DNA from: Lachnoclostridium sp.
GTDB lineage: Bacteria; Bacillota; Clostridia; Lachnospirales; Lachnospiraceae
NCBI GenBank assembly: GCA_021770065.1
Contig: JAETRR010000005.1
Span: 1 to 64,000, forward strand
Direction of reading: 5' to 3'
DNA length: 64,000 nt
A model generated the notes under the pieces. The model saw only the letters and a list, made by a program, of their open reading frames with translations. It searched no databases and was not told the DNA's origin. Below are positions 36,565-45,239 of the stretch, in pieces. Each line of letters starts with the position of its first letter. The stretch's first letter is position 1. The position numbers and the translations under genes are program-made.

Positions 36565-38075
36565 GCCCTGGCCTCCTTCCTCTGCTCACCCAGTGAAGCC
36601 GCCATAATCATTTCCTGCGTTACCTCTTTGTTGTCAAATTCGCCGGTTACATGGCCGGACTTCATAACCACAATCCGATCCGCCATGCCGAGCACCTCCG
36701 GCATCTCGGAGGAAACCATGATAATCGCATAGCCGTTTGCCGCCAGCTCGTTCATAATCTCATAAATCGAATACTTCGCGCCCACGTCAATACCCTTGGT
36801 AGGCTCATCGAGAATCAGCACCTTCAGAGAACAGTTGAGAAGTTTTGCAAACACAACCTTCTGCTGATTACCGCCTGACAATGAGGAGGGCGGCGCACTG
36901 ATATCCTTGGCTTTCAGGGATATCTTCTGGCAGAGCTCAATCGCTTTCTGAATCTCGGCCTTTTCGTCTAACATGTTTGCCTTAGCAAACTGCTTCATAT
37001 CCGCAGAGGACACGTTCTGATAAATGGGAAGCTCGTTGATCAGCCCCTGCGTCTGCCGGTTTTCCGGGAGCAGGCCGATACCGTGCTGGAAAGCTTCCAC
37101 CGGGGTCTTCACATGAACCTCCTGTCCTTCCAGTACAATCCTGCCGCTGTCGGGATTCATAATCCCGAAAATAGTCTGGCAGACTTCCGTACGTCCGGCG
37201 CCTACCAGGCCCGTGAGAGCCAGAATCTCGCCCTTCTTCACCTCAAAGGAAATATTCTTGAAATACCCTTCTTTGGAGATATTCTCCACCTTCAGTACGG
37301 TTTCCCCGATTTTGGCCGTCTTTTCCGGATACATCTGATCCAGCTCACGTCCTACCATAGCCCCGATGAGCTTCTGGTTGGAAATCTTATCCACGTCCCA
37401 GCATCCTATGTACTGCGCGTCACGGAATACGGTTACCCGGGTTGCCAGGCGGTACATATCCTCAAACCTGTGGGAGATCAGAATAATCGACACGCCTTCA
37501 TCGCGGAGCCTCTCTGCAATGGCATAAAGCTCTTCGCACTCATTGGCTGTCAGCGAGGCTGTCGGCTCATCCATGATGAGGATCCTCGCGTCCCTGGAGA
37601 GCGCCTTGGCAATCTCCACAAGCTGCTGTGCCGCAACGCTTAAGGAGCCCATGGGCTTTGTCACGTCAATCTCCTTACTCAGCGGCTCGATCAGTTCCTT
37701 GGCTTTCTGGTTCATCTGACGCCAGTCGTACATGCCCAGCTTGTTCTTAATCTCCTGCCCCATAAAAATATTTTCAGTCACAGACAGATCCGGGAATGCC
37801 GTTACGTGCTGATAAATCGCCGCGATTCCAAGTTTTGCAGAATCCATGGTGTTCCGGGGAGTAATCCGCTCTCCCTCCAGCAGCATGATTCCGCTGTCCG
37901 GCTGATGAACGCCTGTGATAACCTTGATGAAGGTGGATTTTCCTGCGCCGTTCTCGCCCATCAACGCGTGTATTTCACCCTTCTTCAGTTGAAACTGCAC
38001 ACCTGCCAGGGCGGTGACGCCGCCGAAGGTTTTGACCACATCCTTCAGCTCGAGAATGTAATTTTGCTCGCTCAC
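36561..38075 (-). CDS. Sugar ABC transporter ATP-binding protein (two ATPase domains)
   Basis: 504-residue cytoplasmic ATPase with duplicated nucleotide-binding domains, as in RbsA/RhaT-type importers. The first has Walker A GENGAGKSTFIKV and Walker B RILIMDEPTASL. The second has the usual degenerate Walker A GLVGAGRTEVCQT and an intact signature SLSGGNQQKVVFAK with LILDEPTKGIDVG. The GTG start follows GGAAGGAG. It is the first gene of the rhamnose operon (ATPase, two permeases, binding protein, rhaB, aldolase). Confidence 0.92.
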   Translation of the reverse strand: MSEQNYILELKDVVKTFGGVTALAGVQFQLKKGEIHALMGENGAGKSTFIKVITGVHQPDSGIMLLEGERITPRNTMDSAKLGIAAIYQHVTAFPDLSVTENIFMGQEIKNKLGMYDWRQMNQKAKELIEPLSKEIDVTKPMGSLSVAAQQLVEIAKALSRDARILIMDEPTASLTANECEELYAIAERLRDEGVSIILISHRFEDMYRLATRVTVFRDAQYIGCWDVDKISNQKLIGAMVGRELDQMYPEKTAKIGETVLKVENISKEGYFKNISFEVKKGEILALTGLVGAGRTEVCQTIFGIMNPDSGRIVLEGQEVHVKTPVEAFQHGIGLLPENRQTQGLINELPIYQNVSSADMKQFAKANMLDEKAEIQKAIELCQKISLKAKDISAPPSSLSGGNQQKVVFAKLLNCSLKVLILDEPTKGIDVGAKYSIYEIMNELAANGYAIIMVSSEMPEVLGMADRIVVMKSGHVTGEFDNKEVTQEMIMAASLGEQRKEARA

Positions 38076-38140
38076 CTTATCTTCTCCTTCCTTGCTTGGT
38101 CTTTATGCTACTAGATAACCCTAAAAACGAAGAATATTCA

Positions 38141-38181
38141 ATATCAAATATTGTCTTTTCGATATCAAATATTGTTTTTCT
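38141..38181. promoter_or_regulatory. Tandem AraC-type operator
   Basis: Two direct copies of ATATCAAATATTGTnTTTnn occupy 38141-38160 and 38162-38181. They are 21 bp apart, two helical turns, placing both on the same face. They lie between the divergent rhamnose operon and AraC gene, with the second copy over the AraC -35 region. This is the usual arrangement for an AraC-family activator. Confidence 0.8.
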
Positions 38182-38200
38182 GACATTTTTGTGCTATAGT
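38172..38200 (+). promoter_or_regulatory. Promoter of the rhamnose AraC gene
   Basis: TTGTTT (38172-38177) and TATAGT (38195-38200) are 17 bp apart. The -35 lies within the second operator copy, so the regulator may control its own transcription. Confidence 0.6.
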
Positions 38201-38265
38201 TGGAAAAAAGAAGTGAATCATTTGTCAATTCGAACAATTATTCCCAGGAAAGGATATCATCGCGT

Positions 38266-39114
38266 ATGAAATTACCACAAAAAGAGTATCCCCCCAAATA
38301 TATCCATAAGTCAAATCTTCTGTCAGACAAGTCCGTGAACCTGCCTTTCCAAATCCTTGAATGCGGATATTCCAATGAACGGGAGCTGAAATGCAACGCC
38401 AACTATTCCGAATTTATTATTTTTTACCTTCTGGACGGAGTGGCACAGTATACAAAATATAAAGATATCCAGTATGTGCACAAGGAGCATATTATCATCT
38501 CTAACTGCAATACCCGGCTGCGGTTCAGTAAAGCCACGCCAAGCTGGAAATATTTTTATATTATTTTCTCCGGAACACATGCCAAGCTTTATTATAATAT
38601 GATACGGGGAAAGAAGGGCGTGATTCCTGTTACCCCTCTCCACAATATTTCCGTGCATTTTACTTCCCTGTGTTCCTATAATTATACGAAGGATTTGTTT
38701 GTTCAGATGGAGGCCTGCTATCTCGTTCACCAGATCATCCATGAGCTTTTGATAGTCACCCATGAGATCGATGAGGCAAGACTGCTTACTCCCGTTCAGC
38801 AGACTATTGTGAACACGGCCCTAAAGTATATTGACGAACATTATAAGGATGACTTATCCGTGGACAGCATCTGTCAGAAGGTGAATTTTTCTAAATATTA
38901 TTTCTGTAAGATTTTTAAGGAACATACGGGAAAAACCCTGTACCAGTATCTGACTGAATACAGGGTTAATAAGTCCAAGGAATATCTTACTTACTCCAAA
39001 CTTTCGATCCATGCCATTGCCACAGAGGTAGGCTTTAAGAACACGCTGGCTTACAGCCGCTCCTTTAAAAAATTCACCGACATGACACCGAGCGAGTTCC
39101 GGGAAGCTTTTTAG
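38266..39114 (+). CDS. AraC family regulator of the rhamnose operon
   Basis: 282-residue regulator with an N-terminal sensing region (about 20-150) and two C-terminal helix-turn-helix motifs (VDSICQKVNFSKYYFCKIFK and IATEVGFKNTLAYSRSFKKF). ATG at 38266 is chosen: it follows AAAGGAT, whereas an upstream TTG (38200) would start at the -10 region. It is divergent from the ABC/rhaB operon and close to a tandem operator, so it likely activates the operon with the sugar as inducer. Confidence 0.87.
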   Translation: MKLPQKEYPPKYIHKSNLLSDKSVNLPFQILECGYSNERELKCNANYSEFIIFYLLDGVAQYTKYKDIQYVHKEHIIISNCNTRLRFSKATPSWKYFYIIFSGTHAKLYYNMIRGKKGVIPVTPLHNISVHFTSLCSYNYTKDLFVQMEACYLVHQIIHELLIVTHEIDEARLLTPVQQTIVNTALKYIDEHYKDDLSVDSICQKVNFSKYYFCKIFKEHTGKTLYQYLTEYRVNKSKEYLTYSKLSIHAIATEVGFKNTLAYSRSFKKFTDMTPSEFREAF

Positions 39115-39149
39115 CTCTGCCCGTCAGTCCCTTAACAGGCAGAAGGCTT

Positions 39150-39401
39150 TTAAGATGCCTCCCTCTCTTCCAATTCATTGTTCTGTTCTTTTAAGCTTAA
39201 AAGAACATCCTGCGCAGAAAGCTCGTTCTCCTGCATGTAGATATAGAGCTCCTGCATTTCCTCGTCGCGTTTTGCTTTTAACAGCTCTTCTCTTTCCTTC
39301 TGAAGCACGGAAACTGCTTCCGTGTGCTTTCTAAGCTTTTCCTCGTTTTCTGCCAGCAGTTCTTCGTAGGTCTTTCTGGCTCTTGTTCTCGGCCTTGCCA
39401 T
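39150..39401 (-). CDS. Small charged coiled-coil protein, function unknown
   Basis: 83-residue protein. A basic N-terminus (MARPRTRARKTYEEL) is followed by a Glu/Lys-rich heptad pattern (about 18-55) and an acidic C-terminus with LSAQDVLLSLKEQ. It has a good ribosome binding site (TAGGAGGACAAACAC) behind a family-1 repeat. The basic head and coiled coil could suit a nucleic-acid-associated protein, but this is a guess. No family was recognised. Confidence 0.65.
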   Translation of the reverse strand: MARPRTRARKTYEELLAENEEKLRKHTEAVSVLQKEREELLKAKRDEEMQELYIYMQENELSAQDVLLSLKEQNNELEEREAS

Positions 39402-39420
39402 GTGTTTGTCCTCCTATTTA

Positions 39421-39525
39421 CAGTTCCGCAGTATCCCTCTCTGTGCATCTTTCTGAGAAGAATTTCCGACCGCACATTCATGCGCTCGTAAATCCTTCTA
39501 TGCACCTCGGGGATACTGCTGTTTT
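39421..39525. repeat. Family-1 palindromic leader repeat, copy E
   Basis: Bounded by CAGTTCCG and CTGTTTT. The outer stem GCAGTATCC (39428-39436) pairs with GGATACTGC (39511-39519) and differs from copies A-C on both sides together; the inner stem is GAAGAATTTCCGA against TCGTAAATCCTTC. It is followed immediately by a tiny second unit, CAGTTCCGCAGTTTTGCGG (39526-39544). Confidence 0.87.
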
Positions 39526-39584
39526 CAGTTCCGCAGTTTTGCGGTTATGCTACTAGGAGTATATGCCTTTTCTGGATAATTTAT

Positions 39585-39627
39585 GCAAAAAAAATCGCTG
39601 AAAGCTTCCGAATCTGGTCTTTCAACG
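39585..39627 (-). terminator. Terminator of the tRNA-Leu gene
   Basis: A 9-bp stem CGTTGAAAG/CTTTCAGCG (with one G-U pair) is followed on the minus strand by A and eight T, directly after the tRNA. Confidence 0.9.
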
Positions 39628-39636
39628 ATCTTATCC

Positions 39637-39719
39637 TGCCGGCAGCGGGACTTGAACCCGCACGTGGTTGCCCACAACAGATTTTGAGTCTGCCTCGTCT
39701 GCCATTCCGACACGCCGGC
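39637..39719 (-). tRNA. tRNA-Leu (anticodon CAA)
   Basis: Folds as an 83-nt tRNA. The acceptor stem is GCCGGCG/TGCCGGC with discriminator A. The anticodon stem GCAGA/TCTGT has loop CTCAAAA, giving anticodon CAA (codon UUG). A long variable arm (TGGGCAACCA) is typical of class II leucine tRNA, and the T-loop is GGGTTCAAGTCCC. CCA is not encoded. It has its own promoter and terminator. Confidence 0.96.
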
Positions 39720-39757
39720 CTGTTCGCAGGTCTTCTCTCTTCTCTGCAACGAAATTT

Positions 39758-39786
39758 ATTGTATCACAAGTTTAGGCAAATAGCAA
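39758..39786 (-). promoter_or_regulatory. Promoter of tRNA-Leu
   Basis: TTGCTA (39781-39786) and TACAAT (39758-39763) are 17 bp apart, about 40 bp before the tRNA 5' end. Confidence 0.7.
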
Positions 39787-39798
39787 GCAAAAAGTTCG

Positions 39799-39827
39799 TA
39801 GACTTTTCCTTTTTTATCCTATATAAT
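39799..39827 (+). promoter_or_regulatory. Promoter of the yfhO-like gene
   Basis: TAGACT (39799-39804) and a perfect TATAAT (39822-39827) are 17 bp apart, just before the ribosome binding site. Confidence 0.7.
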
Positions 39828-39857
39828 AGTAAAAAAAATATTACGAGAGGCACAGTT

Positions 39858-42665
39858 ATGAAACCTTTTACTTTCCGATTACATACCGCCGGACGGCGTT
39901 TTTATTTTCTCTGCTATACACTGATATTTCTCCTGCTGTCCGTTTTTATCTTTTCGCCTTTTCTTTTAAACGGTAAATCTTTCATCTGGAAGCCGGACGG
40001 ATTGACACAACACTTCAATTCCCTGGTGTATTTCCGAAACTGGGCGGTTTCTATCCTGCGCACACTGATTTGCGAACACCGGCTTTCCATACCTCTCTGG
40101 GACTCTTCCATCGGCTACGGTTCCGATATTTTAACGACGCTTCATTATTACGTAATCGGCGATCCCTTAAATCTCCTGTCCGTGCTGACGCCTGTGCGGT
40201 ATCTGGAATACCTGTACGGCTTTCTGGCCATTTTGCGCCTGTATCTTGCAGGGGCCGCTTTTTCCTGCTATTGTTTCCGGATGAAGCGCGAAGGCTCGGC
40301 CGCCCTTGCCGGAAGCCTGATCTATGCTTTCTCCGGTTACGGGATTGCCCTCGCCCCTGTCCATCCCTATTTTATCAATCCCATGATTTATCTTCCTCTG
40401 CTTCTGATCGGGGTGGAACGGGTACTTCACGGGGAAAAGGGCCATCTGCTCATTGCCGTGACCGCCCTCTCCTCACTGAGCAATTTCTATTTTTTCTATA
40501 TGATTGCGATTCTGACTGTCATTTACTTTATCATCCGCTTCTTCTCCATGAAGCACGAAAACCGGAAAAAGGAACTCGGAATCTGCCTGGGACGGACTGT
40601 GTTCTTTTCACTGACGGGAACTGCCATTTCCGCCTGCCTCCTGCTGCCCATGCTGCTGCGTTTTCTCTCCGACTCCCGTTCAGACACAAGCCTTACCTAT
40701 TCCCCTCTTTACAGATGGGATTATTATGCACATATTCCGGAGCAATTCCTCTCTCTGTCCTTCTCCTCTGCCTGGACTAACCTCTGCTTTGCCACGCCCG
40801 CCCTTCTCTGCGTATTCCTTTTATTCTTAAAACGGAAACGTCTTGGCGCCCTAAAGGCCGGCTTCCTGGTACTGACCGCGCTGCTGCTGATTCCCGCCGC
40901 CGGTTCTTTCCTGAACGGCTTTTCCTATCCGGCCAACCGCTGGGACTTTGGCTATTCCTTCCTCATTGCTTTTATTACCGTCTGTCTCTGGCCCGAACTC
41001 TTTTCCTTATGCGCGAAAGAAAAATTCCGGCTGTTCTTTCTGTTTCTGGCATATGGAATCCTGCTGATCGTGCTTCCCGGCTCGGGATCTGCCCACGCCT
41101 TTTTCTCCCTGTTCCTGCTGCTTCTGACGCTTTTTTTCACAGCAGATCTGCTTCCTCATGTCCAAAGATTTCCCAAAGGGGCCCAGATCTGCCTTCTCTT
41201 TCTGGTTTCCGTAAATATCTGTGCCAATTCTGTCTTCTATCATCAGAACGATGCGGACTCTCAGATGAACCGTTTTGTAGACAGAGGAGAAGGCTATGCC
41301 TCTCTGGAACGCTCTGCCTCCGGCATGGCCAGCGCCTTTCTCAATGACCCTTCAGAATTCTGCCGCTATGCCCAGGATATCGTCCCTCTCCGAAACGATA
41401 CGCTCAACCAGAAAGCCAACAGCATTCATTATTACTGGAGCCTTTCTGACGGAACCGTGACACAGTTTTTCAACGAACTGGCCCTTCCCTTTAAAGAACG
41501 ATCTTTTAAATACGACAGTCTGGACAACCGGGCACAGCTCCACGCACTGGCCGGCGTCCGCTGGTATATCCAGCATGATCCGAATAAATACCTTCCCTAT
41601 CCTTTTGACGGGGTAAAGGTTTACGACTACCAGGACGATCTCTACTACGTTTCCGAAACCGGAGACTACCTGCCCTTCGGCTATACCAGCAATAACCTCA
41701 TCTCCCGGGAAACCTACAACAGTCTCACCTATATCCAGCGCCAGCAGGCGCTGCTCCAGGGCATTGTCTGCGAAACGCTTCCTGCAGGCACCCCTTCCCC
41801 GAATCTTACCTTCCAGGACCGGGCACTCCCTTTAAGCATCTCCTGCGGCTCCGGTATCCGTGAACAGAACGGCACCTATTACGCCGTGAATGACGGCGCC
41901 GAACTGACCATAAGCTTCGAAAGCATCCCCGGCTGCGAAACTTATCTTCTGTTAGAGGGGTTGGAAGCCCGCAGCTTAAGCGAATGGGAACTCTATACCC
42001 AGGAACCCACCGCACAATTCTTTGAGGAAGAACGAGCCGCACTCAACACACAGGAGCTGCGCCAGAAAAAGAAAGAGCACCGGAATGCCCCTGACATTGC
42101 CCGATTTCCCCTCACCTGCACCTCCGAAGTATTGAGCACTGCTTTCTGCTGCTACAACCAGCTGACAGAGAGCTCCTATGACCGTTCCGACTTTCTGCTC
42201 AATATGGGTTATGCCCGGGAAAGCCAGCACACCATAACCATAACCCTGCCCTACCGCGGCGCCTATACTTTCCGGAATATCTCCGTCATCAGTCTTCCCC
42301 TGGAAGACCTGTCCGGCCGGATAGCTGCACTTGGCCGGGAGCATCTGGAAAATGTAACCTTCACCGACAACCGGATCACCGGCAGCATCACTGTGTCCGA
42401 GCCCTGCTGTCTTTGCCTGTCCATCCCTTACTCCGAAGGCTGGACGGCTCTGGCAGACAATACACCGGTGCCCCTCATCCAGGCCGACACCATGTACATG
42501 GCTCTCCCCCTGGACTCCGGAACCCACACCATAGAACTCCGCTACTGCACCCCCGGCCTGAAGCCCGGCCTCCTGATCACCGTCATCGGACTTGCCGCCT
42601 GGCTCCTGTACCTTTTATCGGAGCGCCGAAAAGCGCATAGCCCTAACCTTTTTTCAGCTTCTTAA
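39858..42665 (+). CDS. YfhO family membrane protein
   Basis: 935-residue polytopic membrane protein with about 12-14 segments, mostly in the first 480 residues, a large extracellular region (about 500-890) and a final membrane helix. FIWKPDGLTQHFNSLVYFRNW and the SIGYGSDILTTLHYY stretch fit the YfhO family, which glycosylates lipoteichoic acid in some Firmicutes. ATG at 39858 follows GAGAGG; a longer frame would run back through the promoter and tRNA. Its 3' end overlaps the convergent rluD-type gene by 23 bp. Confidence 0.83.
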   Translation: MKPFTFRLHTAGRRFYFLCYTLIFLLLSVFIFSPFLLNGKSFIWKPDGLTQHFNSLVYFRNWAVSILRTLICEHRLSIPLWDSSIGYGSDILTTLHYYVIGDPLNLLSVLTPVRYLEYLYGFLAILRLYLAGAAFSCYCFRMKREGSAALAGSLIYAFSGYGIALAPVHPYFINPMIYLPLLLIGVERVLHGEKGHLLIAVTALSSLSNFYFFYMIAILTVIYFIIRFFSMKHENRKKELGICLGRTVFFSLTGTAISACLLLPMLLRFLSDSRSDTSLTYSPLYRWDYYAHIPEQFLSLSFSSAWTNLCFATPALLCVFLLFLKRKRLGALKAGFLVLTALLLIPAAGSFLNGFSYPANRWDFGYSFLIAFITVCLWPELFSLCAKEKFRLFFLFLAYGILLIVLPGSGSAHAFFSLFLLLLTLFFTADLLPHVQRFPKGAQICLLFLVSVNICANSVFYHQNDADSQMNRFVDRGEGYASLERSASGMASAFLNDPSEFCRYAQDIVPLRNDTLNQKANSIHYYWSLSDGTVTQFFNELALPFKERSFKYDSLDNRAQLHALAGVRWYIQHDPNKYLPYPFDGVKVYDYQDDLYYVSETGDYLPFGYTSNNLISRETYNSLTYIQRQQALLQGIVCETLPAGTPSPNLTFQDRALPLSISCGSGIREQNGTYYAVNDGAELTISFESIPGCETYLLLEGLEARSLSEWELYTQEPTAQFFEEERAALNTQELRQKKKEHRNAPDIARFPLTCTSEVLSTAFCCYNQLTESSYDRSDFLLNMGYARESQHTITITLPYRGAYTFRNISVISLPLEDLSGRIAALGREHLENVTFTDNRITGSITVSEPCCLCLSIPYSEGWTALADNTPVPLIQADTMYMALPLDSGTHTIELRYCTPGLKPGLLITVIGLAAWLLYLLSERRKAHSPNLFSAS

Positions 42666-43557
42666 GCAGCTCCGCAAAATACCCGGGCAGCGGCGCCTCC
42701 ACCTCAATATACTTTCCGGTAGAAGGATGCACCACCCCAAGCACCATAGCATGCAGAACCTGCCCATGAAGCTCAAACGGCGCCTTCCCTCTCCCGTAAA
42801 CCTCATCTCCCAGAATCGGATGTCCCACGCTCGCCATATGCACCCGGATCTGATGCGTGCGCCCTGTTTCCAGCTCACATTCGATATACGTATACTTCCC
42901 GAATCTCTCTAAGACCCGATAATGCGTAACCGCATGCCTGCCCCCAGGCACCACAGCCATCCGCTTCCGCTCCACCGGGTGCCTGCCGATAGCTGCGTCC
43001 ACAGTTCCCGCATCCTCTTTCAGATTACCGCAGACAACCGCCCGATACCGCCGTGTAATGGAGTGCTCCTTAAGCTGCTCGGCTACCCTGTTGTGCGCCC
43101 GGTCATTTTTGCACACAACGAGAACCCCCGTAGTATCCTTATCAATCCGGTGCACAATTCCCGGTCTCATCACTCCGTTAATCCCGGAAAGCTCTCCCCG
43201 GCAGTGATACAAAAGCCCGTTCACCAGAGTTCCGGAAAAATGCCCGGCCGAAGGGTGCACTACCATATCCTTGGGTTTATTCACAAAAATCAGATCCGCA
43301 TCCTCATATAAAATGTCCAGGGGCAGATCCTCCGGCAAAACCTCCATCTCCACAACAGGAGGCATCTCCAATTGAATCACATCCCCTGGACTCACCTTAT
43401 AATTGGCCTTCAGGGGCTTTTCTTTAAGAGAAACCCCTCCATCCTTAATCACCTTCTGAATATAAGAACGCGAAAGATCCGGCAGCTCTTCCGCCAGATA
43501 CCGATCAAGCCGAAGCCCTGCCCTTTCCTTTACCTCAAAGCTCTTTTTTTCACTCAT
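42643..43557 (-). CDS. rluD: RluD-type 23S rRNA pseudouridine synthase
   Basis: 304-residue RluA-family enzyme. An S4 domain (about 10-65, LRLDRYLAEELPDLSRSYIQ) precedes the catalytic domain with Asp139 in VHRIDKDTTGVLVV and RTHQIRVHMASVG. It is the conventional last gene of the sepF-ylmH-lspA cluster, supporting an RluD-like role on ribosomal RNA. ATG at 43557 overlaps the end of lspA by 8 bp; a longer frame starts inside lspA. Confidence 0.88.
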   Translation of the reverse strand: MSEKKSFEVKERAGLRLDRYLAEELPDLSRSYIQKVIKDGGVSLKEKPLKANYKVSPGDVIQLEMPPVVEMEVLPEDLPLDILYEDADLIFVNKPKDMVVHPSAGHFSGTLVNGLLYHCRGELSGINGVMRPGIVHRIDKDTTGVLVVCKNDRAHNRVAEQLKEHSITRRYRAVVCGNLKEDAGTVDAAIGRHPVERKRMAVVPGGRHAVTHYRVLERFGKYTYIECELETGRTHQIRVHMASVGHPILGDEVYGRGKAPFELHGQVLHAMVLGVVHPSTGKYIEVEAPLPGYFAELLKKLKKG

Positions 43558-44077
43558 CCTCTGCCGCTTTCCCTTTCTTTCTGACAGCGAAAAACTCCAG
43601 CTCATCCTCCTTATAATAAAACAGGATCAAAACGGCAAGCAGGGCAGCCCCCACTGTCACATAACAATCCGCCACATTAAAAACCGGAAAATCAATCAGC
43701 TTAAAATAGAAAAAGTCCACCACGTACGAATTTGCCGCCCGGTCGATCATATTGCCGACAGCTCCGGAAGCCAGCAGAATTCCGACAAAACGTATGGGAT
43801 AAAAGCGCCTCCCTTCCGGAAGCCGCAGATAATAAAAAGCTGTCAGACCAAGAATCAGCACTGTGCATACCAGAAAAGCCGCCTTCTGTCCCTGAAAAAT
43901 GCCAAAGGCCGCCCCCCGGTTCTCCAGATAATTTAATTCAAATACTCCCTCCCACAGTACAAAGGGCTCCTGTCCCTTTAAGTGCAGGACCGCCAGACGC
44001 TTGGTCCACTGATCCAGCAGAGTGAGAAGGATTACGGACACAAGGCCTGCCAGATTATACTTTATCTTTTTTGTCAT
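43550..44077 (-). CDS. lspA: Lipoprotein signal peptidase (signal peptidase II)
   Basis: 175-residue membrane aspartyl protease that removes lipoprotein signal peptides after lipidation. Four membrane segments are visible. The catalytic aspartates are predicted as Asp112 in GNMIDRAANSYVVDF and Asp137 in FNVADCYV; NRGAAFG is also conserved. It lies one base after aroB. The lipoprotein at 32996 is one expected substrate. Confidence 0.95.
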   Translation of the reverse strand: MTKKIKYNLAGLVSVILLTLLDQWTKRLAVLHLKGQEPFVLWEGVFELNYLENRGAAFGIFQGQKAAFLVCTVLILGLTAFYYLRLPEGRRFYPIRFVGILLASGAVGNMIDRAANSYVVDFFYFKLIDFPVFNVADCYVTVGAALLAVLILFYYKEDELEFFAVRKKGKAAEDE

Positions 44078-44078
44078 C

Positions 44079-45185
44079 TCATCTATCCCCTAATATCCAG
44101 GAAACGGCATCCAGAAGTTCTTCCTCTGTAACAGTCCGATCTACATAAGCCTCCCCGATACTGCGCAGAAGAATAAATTTAATACTTCCTGCCTCCATTT
44201 TTTTATCTGATCGGGTGGTTTCCACCACTTTCCCGGCCTCAAGTCCCTCCGTGCTCACCGGAAGCGAAAATGCACGAAGCCCTCTGGTAATCTTCTCCAT
44301 CGCATCAATATCCAGAAGTCCGCGCTGCCAGGAAATAAAGCCGGCCGCAGCCATTCCCACGGCCACACACTCTCCGTGAAGCAGGCGGAAATCTTTGAGC
44401 TTCTCCACCGCATGGCCGATGGTGTGGCCGAAGTTCAAGAGAGCGCGTTCTCCCTGCTCCGTAGGATCTGCCTCCACAACTGCGCGCTTAATCCTGCAGC
44501 TTTCCGCTATCATGGGAAGCAGAGCCTTATACTCCCGATCCCGGATCGCATCCTGATCCTTAAGAAGCTGTTCATAATATGCCGCATTCCGGATCAGGCC
44601 ATGCTTCAGAATCTCTGCCATACCCGAAGCAAACTGCCGGTCGGGAAGGGTCTTCAAAACAGAGAGATTCATATACACCAGGCTGGGCATATGAAAAGCC
44701 CCTACCATATTTTTCCAGTTATCAAAATCTACTCCCGTCTTGCCTCCGATACTGCTGTCCACCTGAGAAAGAAGCGTGGTCGGAATCTGAATAAACCGGA
44801 TTCCCCTTAGATAGGTGGCTGCTGTAAATCCTGTCAGATCTCCCACTACACCGCCGCCTAAGGCTGCCAGTATATCTTTCCGATCAAAGTGCTCCAATAT
44901 CAGATGCTCATAAAGCCCCTTCACTGTATCCAGAGTCTTATGCTCCTCCCCGGCTTCTATTGTATAAGTCGTTACTTTTTTGCAAACCTTTAAGAGCTCC
45001 TGTTTTACAGCCTCCTTGTACAAAGGCCCTACCTGACTGTCCGTCACAATACAAATCCTGCGCTCCTCTGCCTCCAAAGGCCCCATCTCTTCCGCAAGCT
45101 GTTCAAAGCTGTCTTCCAGAACAATGGAATAGCTGAACTTCCCATTCATTTTTACCGGCAAAACGATTCTCTTCTCTTCTTCCAT
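44079..45185 (-). CDS. aroB: 3-dehydroquinate synthase
   Basis: 368-residue NAD- and metal-dependent enzyme of the shikimate pathway, converting DAHP to 3-dehydroquinate. Recognised from ALGGGVVGDLTGFTAATYLRG, LLSQVDSSIGGKTGVDF and NFGHTIGHAVEKL (metal-binding His). ATG at 45185 is preferred with GGGAG 5 nt upstream; GTG 45197 is possible. It is inserted between ylmH and lspA, where many clostridia carry divIVA. Confidence 0.94.
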   Translation of the reverse strand: MEEEKRIVLPVKMNGKFSYSIVLEDSFEQLAEEMGPLEAEERRICIVTDSQVGPLYKEAVKQELLKVCKKVTTYTIEAGEEHKTLDTVKGLYEHLILEHFDRKDILAALGGGVVGDLTGFTAATYLRGIRFIQIPTTLLSQVDSSIGGKTGVDFDNWKNMVGAFHMPSLVYMNLSVLKTLPDRQFASGMAEILKHGLIRNAAYYEQLLKDQDAIRDREYKALLPMIAESCRIKRAVVEADPTEQGERALLNFGHTIGHAVEKLKDFRLLHGECVAVGMAAAGFISWQRGLLDIDAMEKITRGLRAFSLPVSTEGLEAGKVVETTRSDKKMEAGSIKFILLRSIGEAYVDRTVTEEELLDAVSWILGDR

Positions 45186-45239
45186 CCTGTCTCCCACTCA
45201 TTCCTGTATCACACAAAATATCTGTTCTCTATAAATATC

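Noticed and set aside
39684-39857. Upstream extension of the YfhO protein
   Set aside because: It runs through the tRNA-Leu gene and both promoters; the ATG at 39858 has the ribosome binding site.
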